A stretch of 64,000 nucleotides of DNA, taken from Pseudomonas sp. NFIX28. GTDB taxonomy: Bacteria; Pseudomonadota; Gammaproteobacteria; Pseudomonadales; Pseudomonadaceae. Both the position numbers and the translations under genes were made by a program. The stretch spans positions 186,001 through 250,000 of the forward strand of contig NZ_FNPW01000010.1 of assembly GCF_900107395.1 (NCBI RefSeq). The letters run 5' to 3'. This document shows positions 8,754-18,984 of this stretch, in pieces (the first letter of the stretch is position 1; each line of letters opens with the position of its first letter). The notes beneath the pieces were generated by a model, which was given only the letters and a program-made list of their open reading frames with translations, was not told where the DNA came from and made no database searches.

Positions 8754-10457
8754 ATGTCCCAAGAATACGATTACATCATCATCGGTGCCGGCTCCGCCGG
8801 TAACACCCTGGCGACCCGTCTGACTGAAGACGAAGGCGTCACCGTGCTGCTGCTCGAAGCGGGCGGCCCGGACTACCGTTTCGACTTCCGCACGCAGATG
8901 CCAGCCGCGCTGGCGTTCCCGCTGCAAGGCCGCCGCTACAACTGGGCCTACGAAACCGATCCAGAGCCGCACATGAACGGTCGCCGGATGGAATGCGGTC
9001 GCGGCAAGGGCCTGGGTGGCTCCTCGCTGATCAACGGCATGTGCTACATCCGCGGTAACGCCATGGACTACGACGGCTGGGCAAAACTGCCGGGCCTGGA
9101 AGACTGGACCTACCTGGACTGCCTGCCGTACTTCCGCAAGGCGGAAACCCGCGACATCGGCCCGAACGACTACCACGGCGGCGAAGGCCCGGTCAGCGTG
9201 ACCACGCCGAAAGCCGGCAACAACCCGCTGTTCCACGCCATGGTCGAAGCCGGCGTGCAGGCCGGTTACCCGCGTACCGAAGACCTCAACGGCTACCAGC
9301 AGGAAGGTTTCGGCCCGATGGACCGTACCGTGACGCCTAAAGGCCGTCGCGCCAGTACCGCTCGCGGCTACCTCGACGTGGCGAAAAAGCGTTCGACCCT
9401 GAGCATCGTCACCCACGCCCTGACCGACAAGATCCTGTTCGAAGGCAAGCGTGCCGTTGGCGTGCGTTACCTGGTCGGCTCCGCCGAAGAGCGTGTCGAA
9501 GCCCGTGCCCGCAAGGAAGTGCTGCTGTGCTCCGGCGCCATCGCCTCGCCACAGATCCTGCAACGTTCCGGCGTCGGCCCGGCCAAGCTCCTGGAGAGCC
9601 TGGACATCCCGGTGGTCCACGACCTGCCGGGCGTCGGTGAAAACCTGCAAGACCACCTGGAGCTGTACCTGCAATACGCCTGCACCCAGCCGGTCTCGCT
9701 GTACCCGTCGCTGCTCTGGTACAACCAGCCGGCCATCGGCGCCGAGTGGCTGTTCAATGGCACCGGCATCGGCGCCAGCAACCAGTTCGAAGCGGGCGGT
9801 TTCATCCGCACTCGCGAAGAGTTCGAATGGCCGAACATCCAGTACCACTTCCTGCCGGTGGCGATTAACTACAACGGCAGCAACGGCGTACAGGAACACG
9901 GCTTCCAGGCACACATGGGCTCCATGCGCTCGCCAAGCCGCGGCCGGATCCAGCTCAAGTCGAAGAACCCACGCGACTACCCGAGCATCCTGTTCAACTA
10001 CATGGCCACCGAGCAGGACTGGCAGGAATTCCGCGACGGCATCCGCCTGACCCGCGAAATCATGCAACAGCCAGCGCTGGATGCCTTCCGCGGCCGCGAA
10101 ATCAGCCCGGGCATCGAGGTGCAAACCGACGAGCAGCTGGATAAATTCATCCGCGAGCACGCCGAGACCGCGTTCCACCCATCCTGCTCGTGCAAGATGG
10201 GCACCGACGAAATGGCCGTGGTCGATGGCCAGGGTCGCGTGCACGGCATGCAGGGCCTGCGCGTGGTCGATGCGTCGATCATGCCGATCATCACCACCGG
10301 CAACCTGAACGCGCCGACGATCATGATGGCCGAGAAAATCGCCGACAAGATCCGTGGTCGCCAGCCACTGCCGCGCAGCAAGGCCGCCTACTACGTAGCG
10401 GGCGACGCCCCGGTACGCGGCAAGCCGCTACGTGAAGTGAACGCTACCGCGCAGTAA
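8754..10457 (+). CDS. betA: Choline dehydrogenase (FAD, GMC family)
   Basis: A 567-residue membrane-associated flavoprotein that oxidises choline to betaine aldehyde. The N-terminus has the FAD-binding motif IIIGAGSAGNTLATRL; GMC signatures follow (GRGKGLGGSSLINGMCYIRG), and the C-terminal catalytic histidine region reads AFHPSCSCKMG. I chose the ATG at 8754 (MSQEYDY) after AAAGAGGG; a GTG at 8745 in the same frame lies too close to that site. Last gene of betIBA, followed by a perfect terminator. Confidence 0.97.
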   Translation: MSQEYDYIIIGAGSAGNTLATRLTEDEGVTVLLLEAGGPDYRFDFRTQMPAALAFPLQGRRYNWAYETDPEPHMNGRRMECGRGKGLGGSSLINGMCYIRGNAMDYDGWAKLPGLEDWTYLDCLPYFRKAETRDIGPNDYHGGEGPVSVTTPKAGNNPLFHAMVEAGVQAGYPRTEDLNGYQQEGFGPMDRTVTPKGRRASTARGYLDVAKKRSTLSIVTHALTDKILFEGKRAVGVRYLVGSAEERVEARARKEVLLCSGAIASPQILQRSGVGPAKLLESLDIPVVHDLPGVGENLQDHLELYLQYACTQPVSLYPSLLWYNQPAIGAEWLFNGTGIGASNQFEAGGFIRTREEFEWPNIQYHFLPVAINYNGSNGVQEHGFQAHMGSMRSPSRGRIQLKSKNPRDYPSILFNYMATEQDWQEFRDGIRLTREIMQQPALDAFRGREISPGIEVQTDEQLDKFIREHAETAFHPSCSCKMGTDEMAVVDGQGRVHGMQGLRVVDASIMPIITTGNLNAPTIMMAEKIADKIRGRQPLPRSKAAYYVAGDAPVRGKPLREVNATAQ

Positions 10458-10462
10458 CGCCC

Positions 10463-10495
10463 AACGGCGCCGATCGCAACGATCGGCGCCGTTTT
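10463..10495 (+). terminator. Rho-independent terminator of betIBA
   Basis: AACGGCGCCGATCG (10463-10476) pairs perfectly with CGATCGGCGCCGTT (10480-10493) around the loop CAA, followed by TT. Confidence 0.92.
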
Positions 10496-10853
10496 GCTGT
10501 ATCCGGCCTGTAGCCGCTGCCGCAGGCTGCGATCGGCGGCGCAGCCGACGTAAACCAGCCACCACGATTCACCAGGCAAGAACCCGATTGCCGAATCACA
10601 GCCCTTGGCCACGACTACAGTTCTCCAACATTTCCCTGTGCCTCCCTGCTTGATACCGCCCACCGCACGGGCCTAATCTAGGCGCTCGCAGCATTCCCCA
10701 GCACCTTTCAAACCTGGCTTAAAGCCCCCTTCGGGCTTTATCGCGAGCAATCGAGCGTCGACCGGCTGCTCCTGCAAAAAAACACTGGCCCGGCGCCCGC
10801 TTGTTCTCGATAAGGCCTGCAACAGCCAGACTGTTCACATGGAGGTTCCTCAC
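10496..10853. other. Gap between betA and the TldD-like gene
   Basis: It holds one REP of the TGTAGCCGCTGCCGCAGGC type at about 10509-10551 and a short hairpin TAAAGCCC-CCTT-CGGGCTTTA around 10719-10740. A worn REP-like stretch follows (about 10741-10780). I looked for a small precursor-peptide gene ahead of the protease pair and found none with a ribosome-binding site. Confidence 0.5.
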
Positions 10854-12296
10854 ATGTTCGATTTCCACCCCCAGCTCAAGCAGCGCTTCGCTGCCTTGCG
10901 CACGGGCGCCGAATTCTTTTCCCTGCGCTATGTGCGCGAGTCCGGCCAGTACCTGTCAGTGCGCAAGAACGTCGCGGAGCCGCCGAGCCTGAGCCGCGAC
11001 GAAGGCGCGATGCTCACCGTGCGGGTCAATGGCGTCGAGGCTTACGCCGCCACCAACGACCTGTCGCAAAACGGCTTGCAGGCCGCGCTGCAACGTGCCG
11101 AACAGCAAGCCCGGCTGATCGCCGCCCACGCCCTGCTCGACCTGCGCGAGCACGCGGTATCCAGCGACCGCGCCGATTACTTCTCGCCAGACCTCGACCA
11201 GCCCTTTGCCTCGCTGAGCGACTGCTACCAACTGCTGGGCGACGAGTCTGCGGCCGTGCCCAGGGACGAGCGCCTGGTGAACTGGCAGGTCAGCCTGGGC
11301 ATCACCCAGGTCGAGCAGATCTACCTCAACAGCGCCGGCGCCGAACTGCGCCAGGCCCAGCGCTTCGTCTACCCGGGCATGGATGTCACCGCCTACGACG
11401 GCCATGACAGCCAGACCCGCAGCCTGGGCCGCGAGAACTTCGGCCAGCAGGGCGGCACAGACGTGATCGGCCGCTGCGGGCTGATCGGCGCCGGGCCCAA
11501 GGTCGCCGACCAGGCGCTGCAACTGCTGCTGGCGCCCAATACGCCACAGGGCCCGCGCGACCTGTTGCTGATGCCGGACCAGATGATCCTGCAGATCCAC
11601 GAATCCATCGGCCACCCGCTGGAACTGGACCGCATCCTCGGCGACGAGCGCAACTACGCCGGCACCAGCTTCGTGAAAAGCAGCGACTTCGGCAGCCTGC
11701 AATATGGCTCCAGCCTGCTCAACGTGACCTTCGACCCGGAGATTCCCGAGCAACTGGCCAGCTACGGCCATGACGACGACGGCACGCCCGCCAGCAAGCA
11801 GTTCCTGATCAGGCAAGGCCTGCTGCTGCGCCCGCTGGGCGGCGCGCTCTCGCAATTTCGCGCCGGCCTCGACGGCGTCGCCAACAGCCGCGCCTGCAGC
11901 TGGAACCGCCCGCCCATCGACCGCATGGCCAACCTCAATATCGAACCCGGCGACCAGCCGCTGGAACAACTGATCGGCGGCATCGAAAACGGCATCCTGA
12001 TGGCTACCAACCGCTCCTGGTCCATCGACGATGCGCGCAACAAGTTCCAGTTCGGCTGCGAATGGGGCCAGTTGATCGAGAACGGCGAGCTCAAGGGCGT
12101 GGTGAAAAACCCGAACTACCGGGCGATTTCCGCGCACTTCTGGAAAAACCTCAGCGCCGTCGGCGACGCCAGCACCTTCAAGGTCCTGGGCACGCCGAAC
12201 TGTGGCAAGGGCGAACCGAACCAGGTGATCCGCGTCGGCCATGCCTCGCCGGCCTGCGTGTTCAGCAATGTCGATGTATTTGGAGGAGACGCCTGA
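10854..12296 (+). CDS. TldD-like metalloprotease subunit (second, paralogous pair)
   Basis: A 480-residue TldD/PmbA-family protein. The zinc motif HESIGH (HExxxH) is at 249-254 and the third ligand, a cysteine in GTPNCGKGEPNQ, is at 450, both as in E. coli TldD, so it should be the catalytic subunit. The ATG at 10854 follows GGAGG by eight bases. TldD/TldE heterodimers trim unfolded peptides and mature peptides such as microcin B17 and CcdA. The pseudomonad housekeeping pair (tldD and pmbA) is normally elsewhere, so this looks like a paralog with unknown substrate. It overlaps the next gene by one base (TGATG). Confidence 0.85.
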   Translation: MFDFHPQLKQRFAALRTGAEFFSLRYVRESGQYLSVRKNVAEPPSLSRDEGAMLTVRVNGVEAYAATNDLSQNGLQAALQRAEQQARLIAAHALLDLREHAVSSDRADYFSPDLDQPFASLSDCYQLLGDESAAVPRDERLVNWQVSLGITQVEQIYLNSAGAELRQAQRFVYPGMDVTAYDGHDSQTRSLGRENFGQQGGTDVIGRCGLIGAGPKVADQALQLLLAPNTPQGPRDLLLMPDQMILQIHESIGHPLELDRILGDERNYAGTSFVKSSDFGSLQYGSSLLNVTFDPEIPEQLASYGHDDDGTPASKQFLIRQGLLLRPLGGALSQFRAGLDGVANSRACSWNRPPIDRMANLNIEPGDQPLEQLIGGIENGILMATNRSWSIDDARNKFQFGCEWGQLIENGELKGVVKNPNYRAISAHFWKNLSAVGDASTFKVLGTPNCGKGEPNQVIRVGHASPACVFSNVDVFGGDA

Positions 12297-13633
12297 TGAG
12301 TACGTCCCTGAACCAGGCCGAGCAGTTCCAGGCGTTGGTGCAATGGCTGCGCGATGCCGTGCGCGGGCCCGAGCAGTTCACCCTGAGCTACGCCGCCGAG
12401 TCTTCGCAGTTCATCCGTTTCAACCACGCCAAGGTGCGCCAGGCCGGGCAAGTGCAGCAGGCCAGCCTCGGCTTCAAGCTGATCGATGACGGGCGCCACG
12501 CCGACCTCGAGATCACCCTTGCCGGCGATCCGCAGGTCGACATCCAGCGCCTGGCCGAAGGCCTGCAACAGTTGCGCGAAACCCTGCCGCTGCTGCCCCG
12601 GGACCCGTATCTGCTGCTCAACCCCGACGCCTGGAACACCCACAACGTGCAGCAGCAGCCGCTGCCCAGCAGCGAGCAGGTGGTGGCCGAAATCGGCCAG
12701 GCCGCCGCCGGGCTGGACCTGGTGGGGTTCTATGCGGCAGGTCCGATCAGCCGTGGTTTTGCCAGCTCCTCGGGAGCCTTTGGCTGGCACCAGGCCAACA
12801 GCTTCAACTTCGACTTCAGCCTGTTCCACGAAAACGGCCAGGCCGTCAAAGCCAGCTACGCCGGGCACGAATGGAGCAGCCAAGGCTTCGCCCAGCGCTT
12901 CCAGCAGGCCCGGGAACAACTGGAATTTCTCGGGCGGCCGCTGCGCACCCTGGCGCCCGGGCAATACCGCGCCTACCTGGCGCCGGCGGCGCTGGAGGAA
13001 ATCATGGGCATGCTGTGCTGGGGCGGGTTTTCCGCGCAGTCCATCGCCAGCAAGCACAGCCCGCTGCAGAAGCTCTATGCCGGCGATGCCAGCCTGAGCC
13101 CCCTGGTGTCGCTGGACGAGCGGGTGACCGGCTCGTTGAGCCCGGCGTTTTCCGACGAGGGTTACCCGCGCAGCGACCTGTCGCTGATCGCCGGCGGCCT
13201 TGCCCGGGGGCAGTTGATCAACTCGCGCAGCGCCGCCGAATACCGCCTGGCCGCCAATGGCGCCAGCAGCGGCGAATACCCCAGCGCACTGAACATGGCG
13301 CCCGGGCAGTTGTCGCAGCATCAGATTCTCCAGCAACTGGGCACCGGCCTGTACATCAGCAACCTGTGGTACCTGAACTACTCGGACCAGCCGGCCGCGC
13401 GCCTGACCGGCATGACCCGCTTCGCCACCTTCTGGGTGGAGAACGGCGAGATCCAGGCGCCGGTCAGCACCATGCGTTTCGATGACAGCGTCTACAGCCT
13501 GCTGGGTTCGCACCTGGAAGGCCTGACCCGGGAGCGCGAGCTGCTGCTGTCGGCCAGTACCTACAGCCAGCGCCAGACCGCCTCGGCGCAATTGCCCGGC
13601 GCGCTGGTGAGCCGGCTGACGTTGACCTTGTAA
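12296..13633 (+). CDS. TldE/PmbA-like partner subunit
   Basis: A 445-residue TldD/PmbA-family protein translated from an ATG overlapping the TldD-like stop. It lacks any HExxxH motif, as TldE (PmbA) subunits do, and keeps family features such as the late SGEYPSALNMAPG segment. Overlap and GGAGGA just upstream (12285-12290) point to co-translation with the catalytic partner. Together they should form a TldD/TldE-type heterodimeric protease. The MFS gene downstream is separated by REP elements and may not be part of the unit. Confidence 0.82.
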   Translation: MSTSLNQAEQFQALVQWLRDAVRGPEQFTLSYAAESSQFIRFNHAKVRQAGQVQQASLGFKLIDDGRHADLEITLAGDPQVDIQRLAEGLQQLRETLPLLPRDPYLLLNPDAWNTHNVQQQPLPSSEQVVAEIGQAAAGLDLVGFYAAGPISRGFASSSGAFGWHQANSFNFDFSLFHENGQAVKASYAGHEWSSQGFAQRFQQAREQLEFLGRPLRTLAPGQYRAYLAPAALEEIMGMLCWGGFSAQSIASKHSPLQKLYAGDASLSPLVSLDERVTGSLSPAFSDEGYPRSDLSLIAGGLARGQLINSRSAAEYRLAANGASSGEYPSALNMAPGQLSQHQILQQLGTGLYISNLWYLNYSDQPAARLTGMTRFATFWVENGEIQAPVSTMRFDDSVYSLLGSHLEGLTRERELLLSASTYSQRQTASAQLPGALVSRLTLTL

Positions 13634-13658
13634 CCGCTGTCACGGGCAAACTTCGCGC

Positions 13659-13798
13659 TTCTGTAGGAGCGAGGCTTGCCCGCGATGCGGTCGCTTGGGC
13701 AACCGGTCGATGCTCGATTGCTCGCGATAGCGGTTGGTCTTTGGCATCGATGTCGAATGTCACACCGTTATCGCGAGCAAGCTTCGCTCCTACAGAGG
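13659..13798. repeat. REP doublet (inverted pair)
   Basis: A forward copy TGTAGGAGCGAGGCTTGCCC at about 13662-13686, a partial copy GATTGCTCGCGATAGCG at 13717-13733, and an inverse copy TATCGCGAGCAAGC...CTCCTACAG ending near 13796. It sits just before the MFS ribosome-binding site. Confidence 0.85.
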
Positions 13799-13826
13799 AC
13801 GTGCTCACCACAAAAAAAGAGGTCCC

Positions 13827-15257
13827 ATGCCCAACCGTGCCGAACTTGACGCCACCACCGCCCGCTGGCTGCCCTGGGTGGTGGCCATCGCCTTCTTCAT
13901 GCAATCCCTCGACGGGACCATCCTCAACACCGCCCTGCCGGCCATGGCCCGCGACCTGGCGGAAGATCCGTTGCGCATGCAGGGCGTGGTCATCGCCTAC
14001 ATGCTCACCGTGGCGCTGCTGATCCCGGCTTCCGGCTGGATCGCCGACCGTTTCGGCACCAAGAAGATCTTCTTCGGCGCCATCCTGCTGTTCAGCATCG
14101 GCTCGTTGCTCTGTGCCCTGTCCAACTCCCTGAGCATGCTGGTCGGCGCCCGGGTGATCCAGGGCCTGGGCGGCGCCCTGATGCTGCCCGTCGGCCGGCT
14201 GGTGGTGCTGCGCGCCTACCCGCGCTCGGAACTGGTGCGGATCATGGGCTTCATCACCATTCCCGGGCTGCTCGGCCCGTTGCTCGGCCCGACCATGGGC
14301 GGCTGGATGGTGCAGTACCTGACCTGGCACTGGATCTTCCTGATCAACCTGCCGGTGGGCGCGATCGGTTGCTATGCCGTCTGGCGCTTCATTCCCGACT
14401 TGCGCGGCAGCGAGCGCACCCGTTTCGACGGCCTGGGCTTTTTGCTGTTCGGCGCGGCGATGGTGCTGATCACCATCGCCATGGAAGGCCTGGGCGAACT
14501 GCACCTGCCGCACCTGCGGGTGATGCTGCTGCTGTTCGGCGGCCTGGCCTGCCTCACGGCCTATTGGCTGCGGGCCGGGCACATCGACAATCCGCTGTTC
14601 GCGCCTTCGCTGTTCAAGGTGCGGACCTTTGCCGTGGGCATCCTCGGCAACCTGTTCGCCCGCCTCGGCAGCGGCGCCCTGCCGTTCCTGGTGCCGCTGC
14701 TGCTGCAAGTGGCCCTCGGCTATTCGCCGTCCCAGGCCGGGATGAGCATGCTGCCGCTGGCTGCCGCGGCGATGCTGGCCAAGTCCATCGCCCGTCCGCT
14801 GATCGAACGTCTGGGCTACCGCATCGTCCTCACCGGCAACACCCTGGCGCTGGGGGCCATGCTCGCCAGCATGGGCCTGGTCACGCAGCAGACGCCCTAC
14901 CCGCTGCTGCTGGGCATGCTGGCAGTGCTGGGGGCGATCAACTCGCTGCAGTTCACGGCGATGAACACCGTGACCCTGATCGACCTCGACGATGCCGCCG
15001 CCAGCAGCGGCAACAGCCTGCTGTCGGTGGTGGCGCAACTGTCCCTGAGCCTGGGCGTGGCCTGCGCCGGCGCGCTGCTCGGCGGCTTTACCGCCGAGTT
15101 GGGCAACGACGGCGTGAACACGGTGCTCGGCGCCTTCCAGCTGACCTTCCTCACGGTGGGCGTCATGGCGATGCTGGCGGCGGCGATCTTCCTGCAGCTG
15201 TCGCCCAGGGATGGCCGGCGGGCAAGAAAGGTCCAGGAGCAGCACATCGAACACTGA
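13827..15257 (+). CDS. MFS multidrug efflux transporter, MdtD/EmrB-like (DHA2)
   Basis: A 476-residue drug:H+ antiporter of the 14-helix type. The first helix carries the DHA2 motif LDGTILNTALPAMARDL, and motif A appears as GWIADRFGTKKIF. ATG 13827 follows AAAGAGGT; the frame extends upstream only through a REP element. Close to E. coli MdtD by recall. Substrate unknown. Its place after the TldD/TldE pair would suit export of a processed peptide, but the 193-bp REP-filled gap gives no proof of co-transcription. Confidence 0.85.
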   Translation: MPNRAELDATTARWLPWVVAIAFFMQSLDGTILNTALPAMARDLAEDPLRMQGVVIAYMLTVALLIPASGWIADRFGTKKIFFGAILLFSIGSLLCALSNSLSMLVGARVIQGLGGALMLPVGRLVVLRAYPRSELVRIMGFITIPGLLGPLLGPTMGGWMVQYLTWHWIFLINLPVGAIGCYAVWRFIPDLRGSERTRFDGLGFLLFGAAMVLITIAMEGLGELHLPHLRVMLLLFGGLACLTAYWLRAGHIDNPLFAPSLFKVRTFAVGILGNLFARLGSGALPFLVPLLLQVALGYSPSQAGMSMLPLAAAAMLAKSIARPLIERLGYRIVLTGNTLALGAMLASMGLVTQQTPYPLLLGMLAVLGAINSLQFTAMNTVTLIDLDDAAASSGNSLLSVVAQLSLSLGVACAGALLGGFTAELGNDGVNTVLGAFQLTFLTVGVMAMLAAAIFLQLSPRDGRRARKVQEQHIEH

Positions 15258-15279
15258 CGCCCACAAATACGCACGACAC

Positions 15280-15376
15280 CTGTAGGAGCGAAGCTTGCTC
15301 GCGATAGCGATTCGTCAGTCGACATCTGCATCGACTGATTGGGCCTCATCGCGAGCAAGCTTCGCTCCTACAGGGG
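15280..15376. repeat. REP doublet (inverted pair)
   Basis: Forward copy TGTAGGAGCGAAGCTTGCTC at 15281-15300 and inverse copy GAGCAAGCTTCGCTCCTACA ending at 15372, around a spacer that itself has the short inverted repeat CAGTCGA...TCGACTG. Confidence 0.9.
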
Positions 15377-15472
15377 ACCTGTGACGCTTCTGGCTACTTT
15401 TCGTCCAGAAATTGCAGGTAAAGGGAGCGGGACTGATACACTGCGCGACATTTTGTTTTGCAGGCCCGTCCC

Positions 15473-16858
<1,386 letters not shown>

Positions 16859-16870
16859 TACCACCACGCT

Positions 16871-16966
16871 CTTGTAGGAGCGAGGCTTGCCCGCGATCAG
16901 GGCACCGCGGTCCGCCAGGTACAACCGCGTTATCGTTCATCGCGGGCAAGCCTCGCTCCTACGGGA
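16871..16966. repeat. REP doublet (inverted pair)
   Basis: Forward copy TTGTAGGAGCGAGGCTTGCC at 16872-16891 and inverse copy CGGGCAAGCCTCGCTCCTAC ending near 16962. Confidence 0.9.
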
Positions 16967-17002
16967 ACGGGGTTGCCGCGACACTTGTGTGAGGACACCG
17001 TT

Positions 17003-18181
17003 TTGCGCTCTACCGAAGTCGTGATCATTGGCGCCGGCGCCGCAGGGTTGATGTGCGCGCTGACCGCGGCCGGTCGTGGCCGCGAGGTGCTGCTGCTGGA
17101 CCACGCCAACAAGGCCGGCAAGAAGATCCTCATGTCCGGCGGCGGACGCTGCAATTTCACCAATATGTACACCGAGCCGGGCAATTTCCTCTCGCACAAC
17201 CCGCATTTCTGCAAGTCGGCCCTGGCCCGCTATACCCAGTGGGATTTCATCGGCCTGGTGGCCAAGCACGGCGTGCCGTATCACGAGAAAAAACTCGGCC
17301 AGCTGTTCTGCGACAACAAGTCCAGCGACATCCTCGGCATGCTGCTCGACGAGTGCGACCAGGTCGGCGTCCAGCTGCACCTGGACACCTCGATCCAGCA
17401 GATCGAGAAGCTCGAAAGCGGCTACCTGCTGGAAACCACCCTCGGCCAGCTCCAGTGCCAATCCCTGGTGATCGCCACCGGCGGCCTGTCGATTCCGACC
17501 CTGGGCGCCACCGGTTTCGGCTACCAGGTGGCCAAACAGTTCGGCCACGAGCTGCTGCCGACCCGCGCCGGCCTGGTGCCGTTCACCATCACCGACCAGC
17601 TCAAGGAGCTGTGCGGCGAGCTGTCCGGCACTTCGGTGGACTGCCTGGTGAGCTGCAACGGCATGAGTTTTCGCGAGAACATACTGTTTACCCATCGCGG
17701 CCTGAGCGGCCCGGCGGTCCTGCAGATTTCCTCGTTCTGGGAACCCGGCGACACGGTGGAGATCAACCTGCTGCCCGATCACGACGCCGCAAGCTGGCTG
17801 CAACAGCAGCAGGCCGAACGTCCGAATAGCGAGCTGAAGACCCTGCTTGGCGAGATCTTCACCAAGAAGATGGCCGGCCTGCTGGCGGACAGCTGGTTCG
17901 TTTCCAAACCGATGAAACAGTACACCCACGCCGAACTGGCGCAGATCGCCGAGCAGCTGGCGTGCTGGAAAGTGGTCCCGGCCGGCACCGAAGGCTACCG
18001 CACCGCCGAAGTGACCCTGGGCGGCGTCGACACCCGCGAAGTGTCGTCCAAGACCATGGAATCGCTGAAAAGCCCGGGGCTGTATTTCATCGGCGAGGTG
18101 CTGGACGTCACCGGCCATTTGGGCGGCTTCAACTTCCAGTGGGCCTGGGCCTCCGGCTACGCGGCGGCGCAGTACGTCTGA
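17003..18181 (+). CDS. FAD-dependent oxidoreductase, BaiN/HI0933 (YhiN) family
   Basis: A 392-residue flavoprotein with the N-terminal dinucleotide motif VIIGAGAAGLMCALTAAGRG, the family segment KILMSGGGRCNFTN and the C-terminal FAD contact GEVLDVTGHLGGFNFQWAW. The family is widespread and mostly uncharacterised; BaiN in gut clostridia reduces bile acid intermediates, which is unlikely here. The start is TTG at 17003, eight bases after GAGGAC; the frame reaches back to 16973 without a better start. Physiological substrate unknown. Confidence 0.85.
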   Translation: MRSTEVVIIGAGAAGLMCALTAAGRGREVLLLDHANKAGKKILMSGGGRCNFTNMYTEPGNFLSHNPHFCKSALARYTQWDFIGLVAKHGVPYHEKKLGQLFCDNKSSDILGMLLDECDQVGVQLHLDTSIQQIEKLESGYLLETTLGQLQCQSLVIATGGLSIPTLGATGFGYQVAKQFGHELLPTRAGLVPFTITDQLKELCGELSGTSVDCLVSCNGMSFRENILFTHRGLSGPAVLQISSFWEPGDTVEINLLPDHDAASWLQQQQAERPNSELKTLLGEIFTKKMAGLLADSWFVSKPMKQYTHAELAQIAEQLACWKVVPAGTEGYRTAEVTLGGVDTREVSSKTMESLKSPGLYFIGEVLDVTGHLGGFNFQWAWASGYAAAQYV

Positions 18182-18208
18182 GGCGTTTCCTGGCGCTCAC
18201 CCGATCCC

Positions 18209-18872
18209 TGTAGCCGCTGGCGCAGCCTGCGATCGGTTCCGCAGGAGCCGCAAGACCGGCCGTTGCGGTGGGACAGGCTGAACACGGTCGCCTGTTATGC
18301 GGCCGCTGCGCGCCCGATCACAGCCTCGCGGGGCTCGACAGCGGCTACAAGGTTTCCCTGTTTCCCTGCTTGCGCGTTTCCTGTAGCCGCTGGCGCAGCC
18401 TGCGATCGGCTCCGCAGGAGCCGCAAGACCGGCCGTGGCGGTGGAACAGGCTGAACACGGTCGCCTGTTATGCGGCCGCTGCGCGCCCGATCGCAACCTC
18501 GCGGGGCTCGACAGCGGCTACAAGGTATCCCTGTTTCCCTGCTTGCGCGCTTCCTGTAGCCGCTGGCGCAGCCTGCGATCGGCTCCGCAGGAGCCGCAAG
18601 ACCGGCCGCTGCGGGTGGGACAGGCTGAACACGGTCGCCTGTTATACGGCCGCTGCGCGCCCGATCGCAGCCTCGCGGGGCTCGGCAGCGGCTACAAGGT
18701 TTCCCTGTTTCCCTGCTTGCGCGCTTCCTGTAGCCGCTGCCGAAGGCTGCGATCGGCTCCGCAGGAGCCGCAAGACCGGCCGTTGCGGTGGGACAGGCTG
18801 AACACAGTCGCCTGTTATGCGGCCGCTGCGCGCCCGATTGCAGCCTCGCGGGGCTCGACAGCGGCTACAAGG
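18209..18872. repeat. Tandem array of four REPIN-like units (173-bp period)
   Basis: Units begin with TGTAGCCGCTG at 18209, 18382, 18555 and 18729 (periods 173, 173, 174). Each unit has a REP of the TAGCCGCTGGCGCAGCCTGC type at the left end, about 90 bp of nearly identical core including AACACGGTCGCCTGTTATGC, and an inverted REP ending GACAGCGGCTACAAGG at the right. The first three also contain the spacer TTTCCCTGTTTCCCTGCTTG, so whole unit plus spacer was duplicated. Units differ by scattered substitutions only. Apparent open frames here (18268-18801 and others) read through the repeat and have no conserved product. Confidence 0.95.
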
Positions 18873-18984
18873 ACCGATGAACATCAGCGGGAACAGAATT
18901 TGCTATCGGATGTGACGAGCCCATTGCGCGGTCGTCAATACTGGCTCAATTTAGCGGCATCGCCCCGAAAGGCCTTCTCTCTTC

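Noticed and set aside
13464..15266. 600-residue minus-strand frame opposite the MFS gene
   Set aside because: Antisense shadow rich in His, Gln and Arg; the plus-strand protein has clear DHA2 motifs.
18209..18872. CRISPR array
   Set aside because: The period is 173 bp with the whole unit repeated, including the would-be spacers, and the ends are REP sequences; no cas genes occur.
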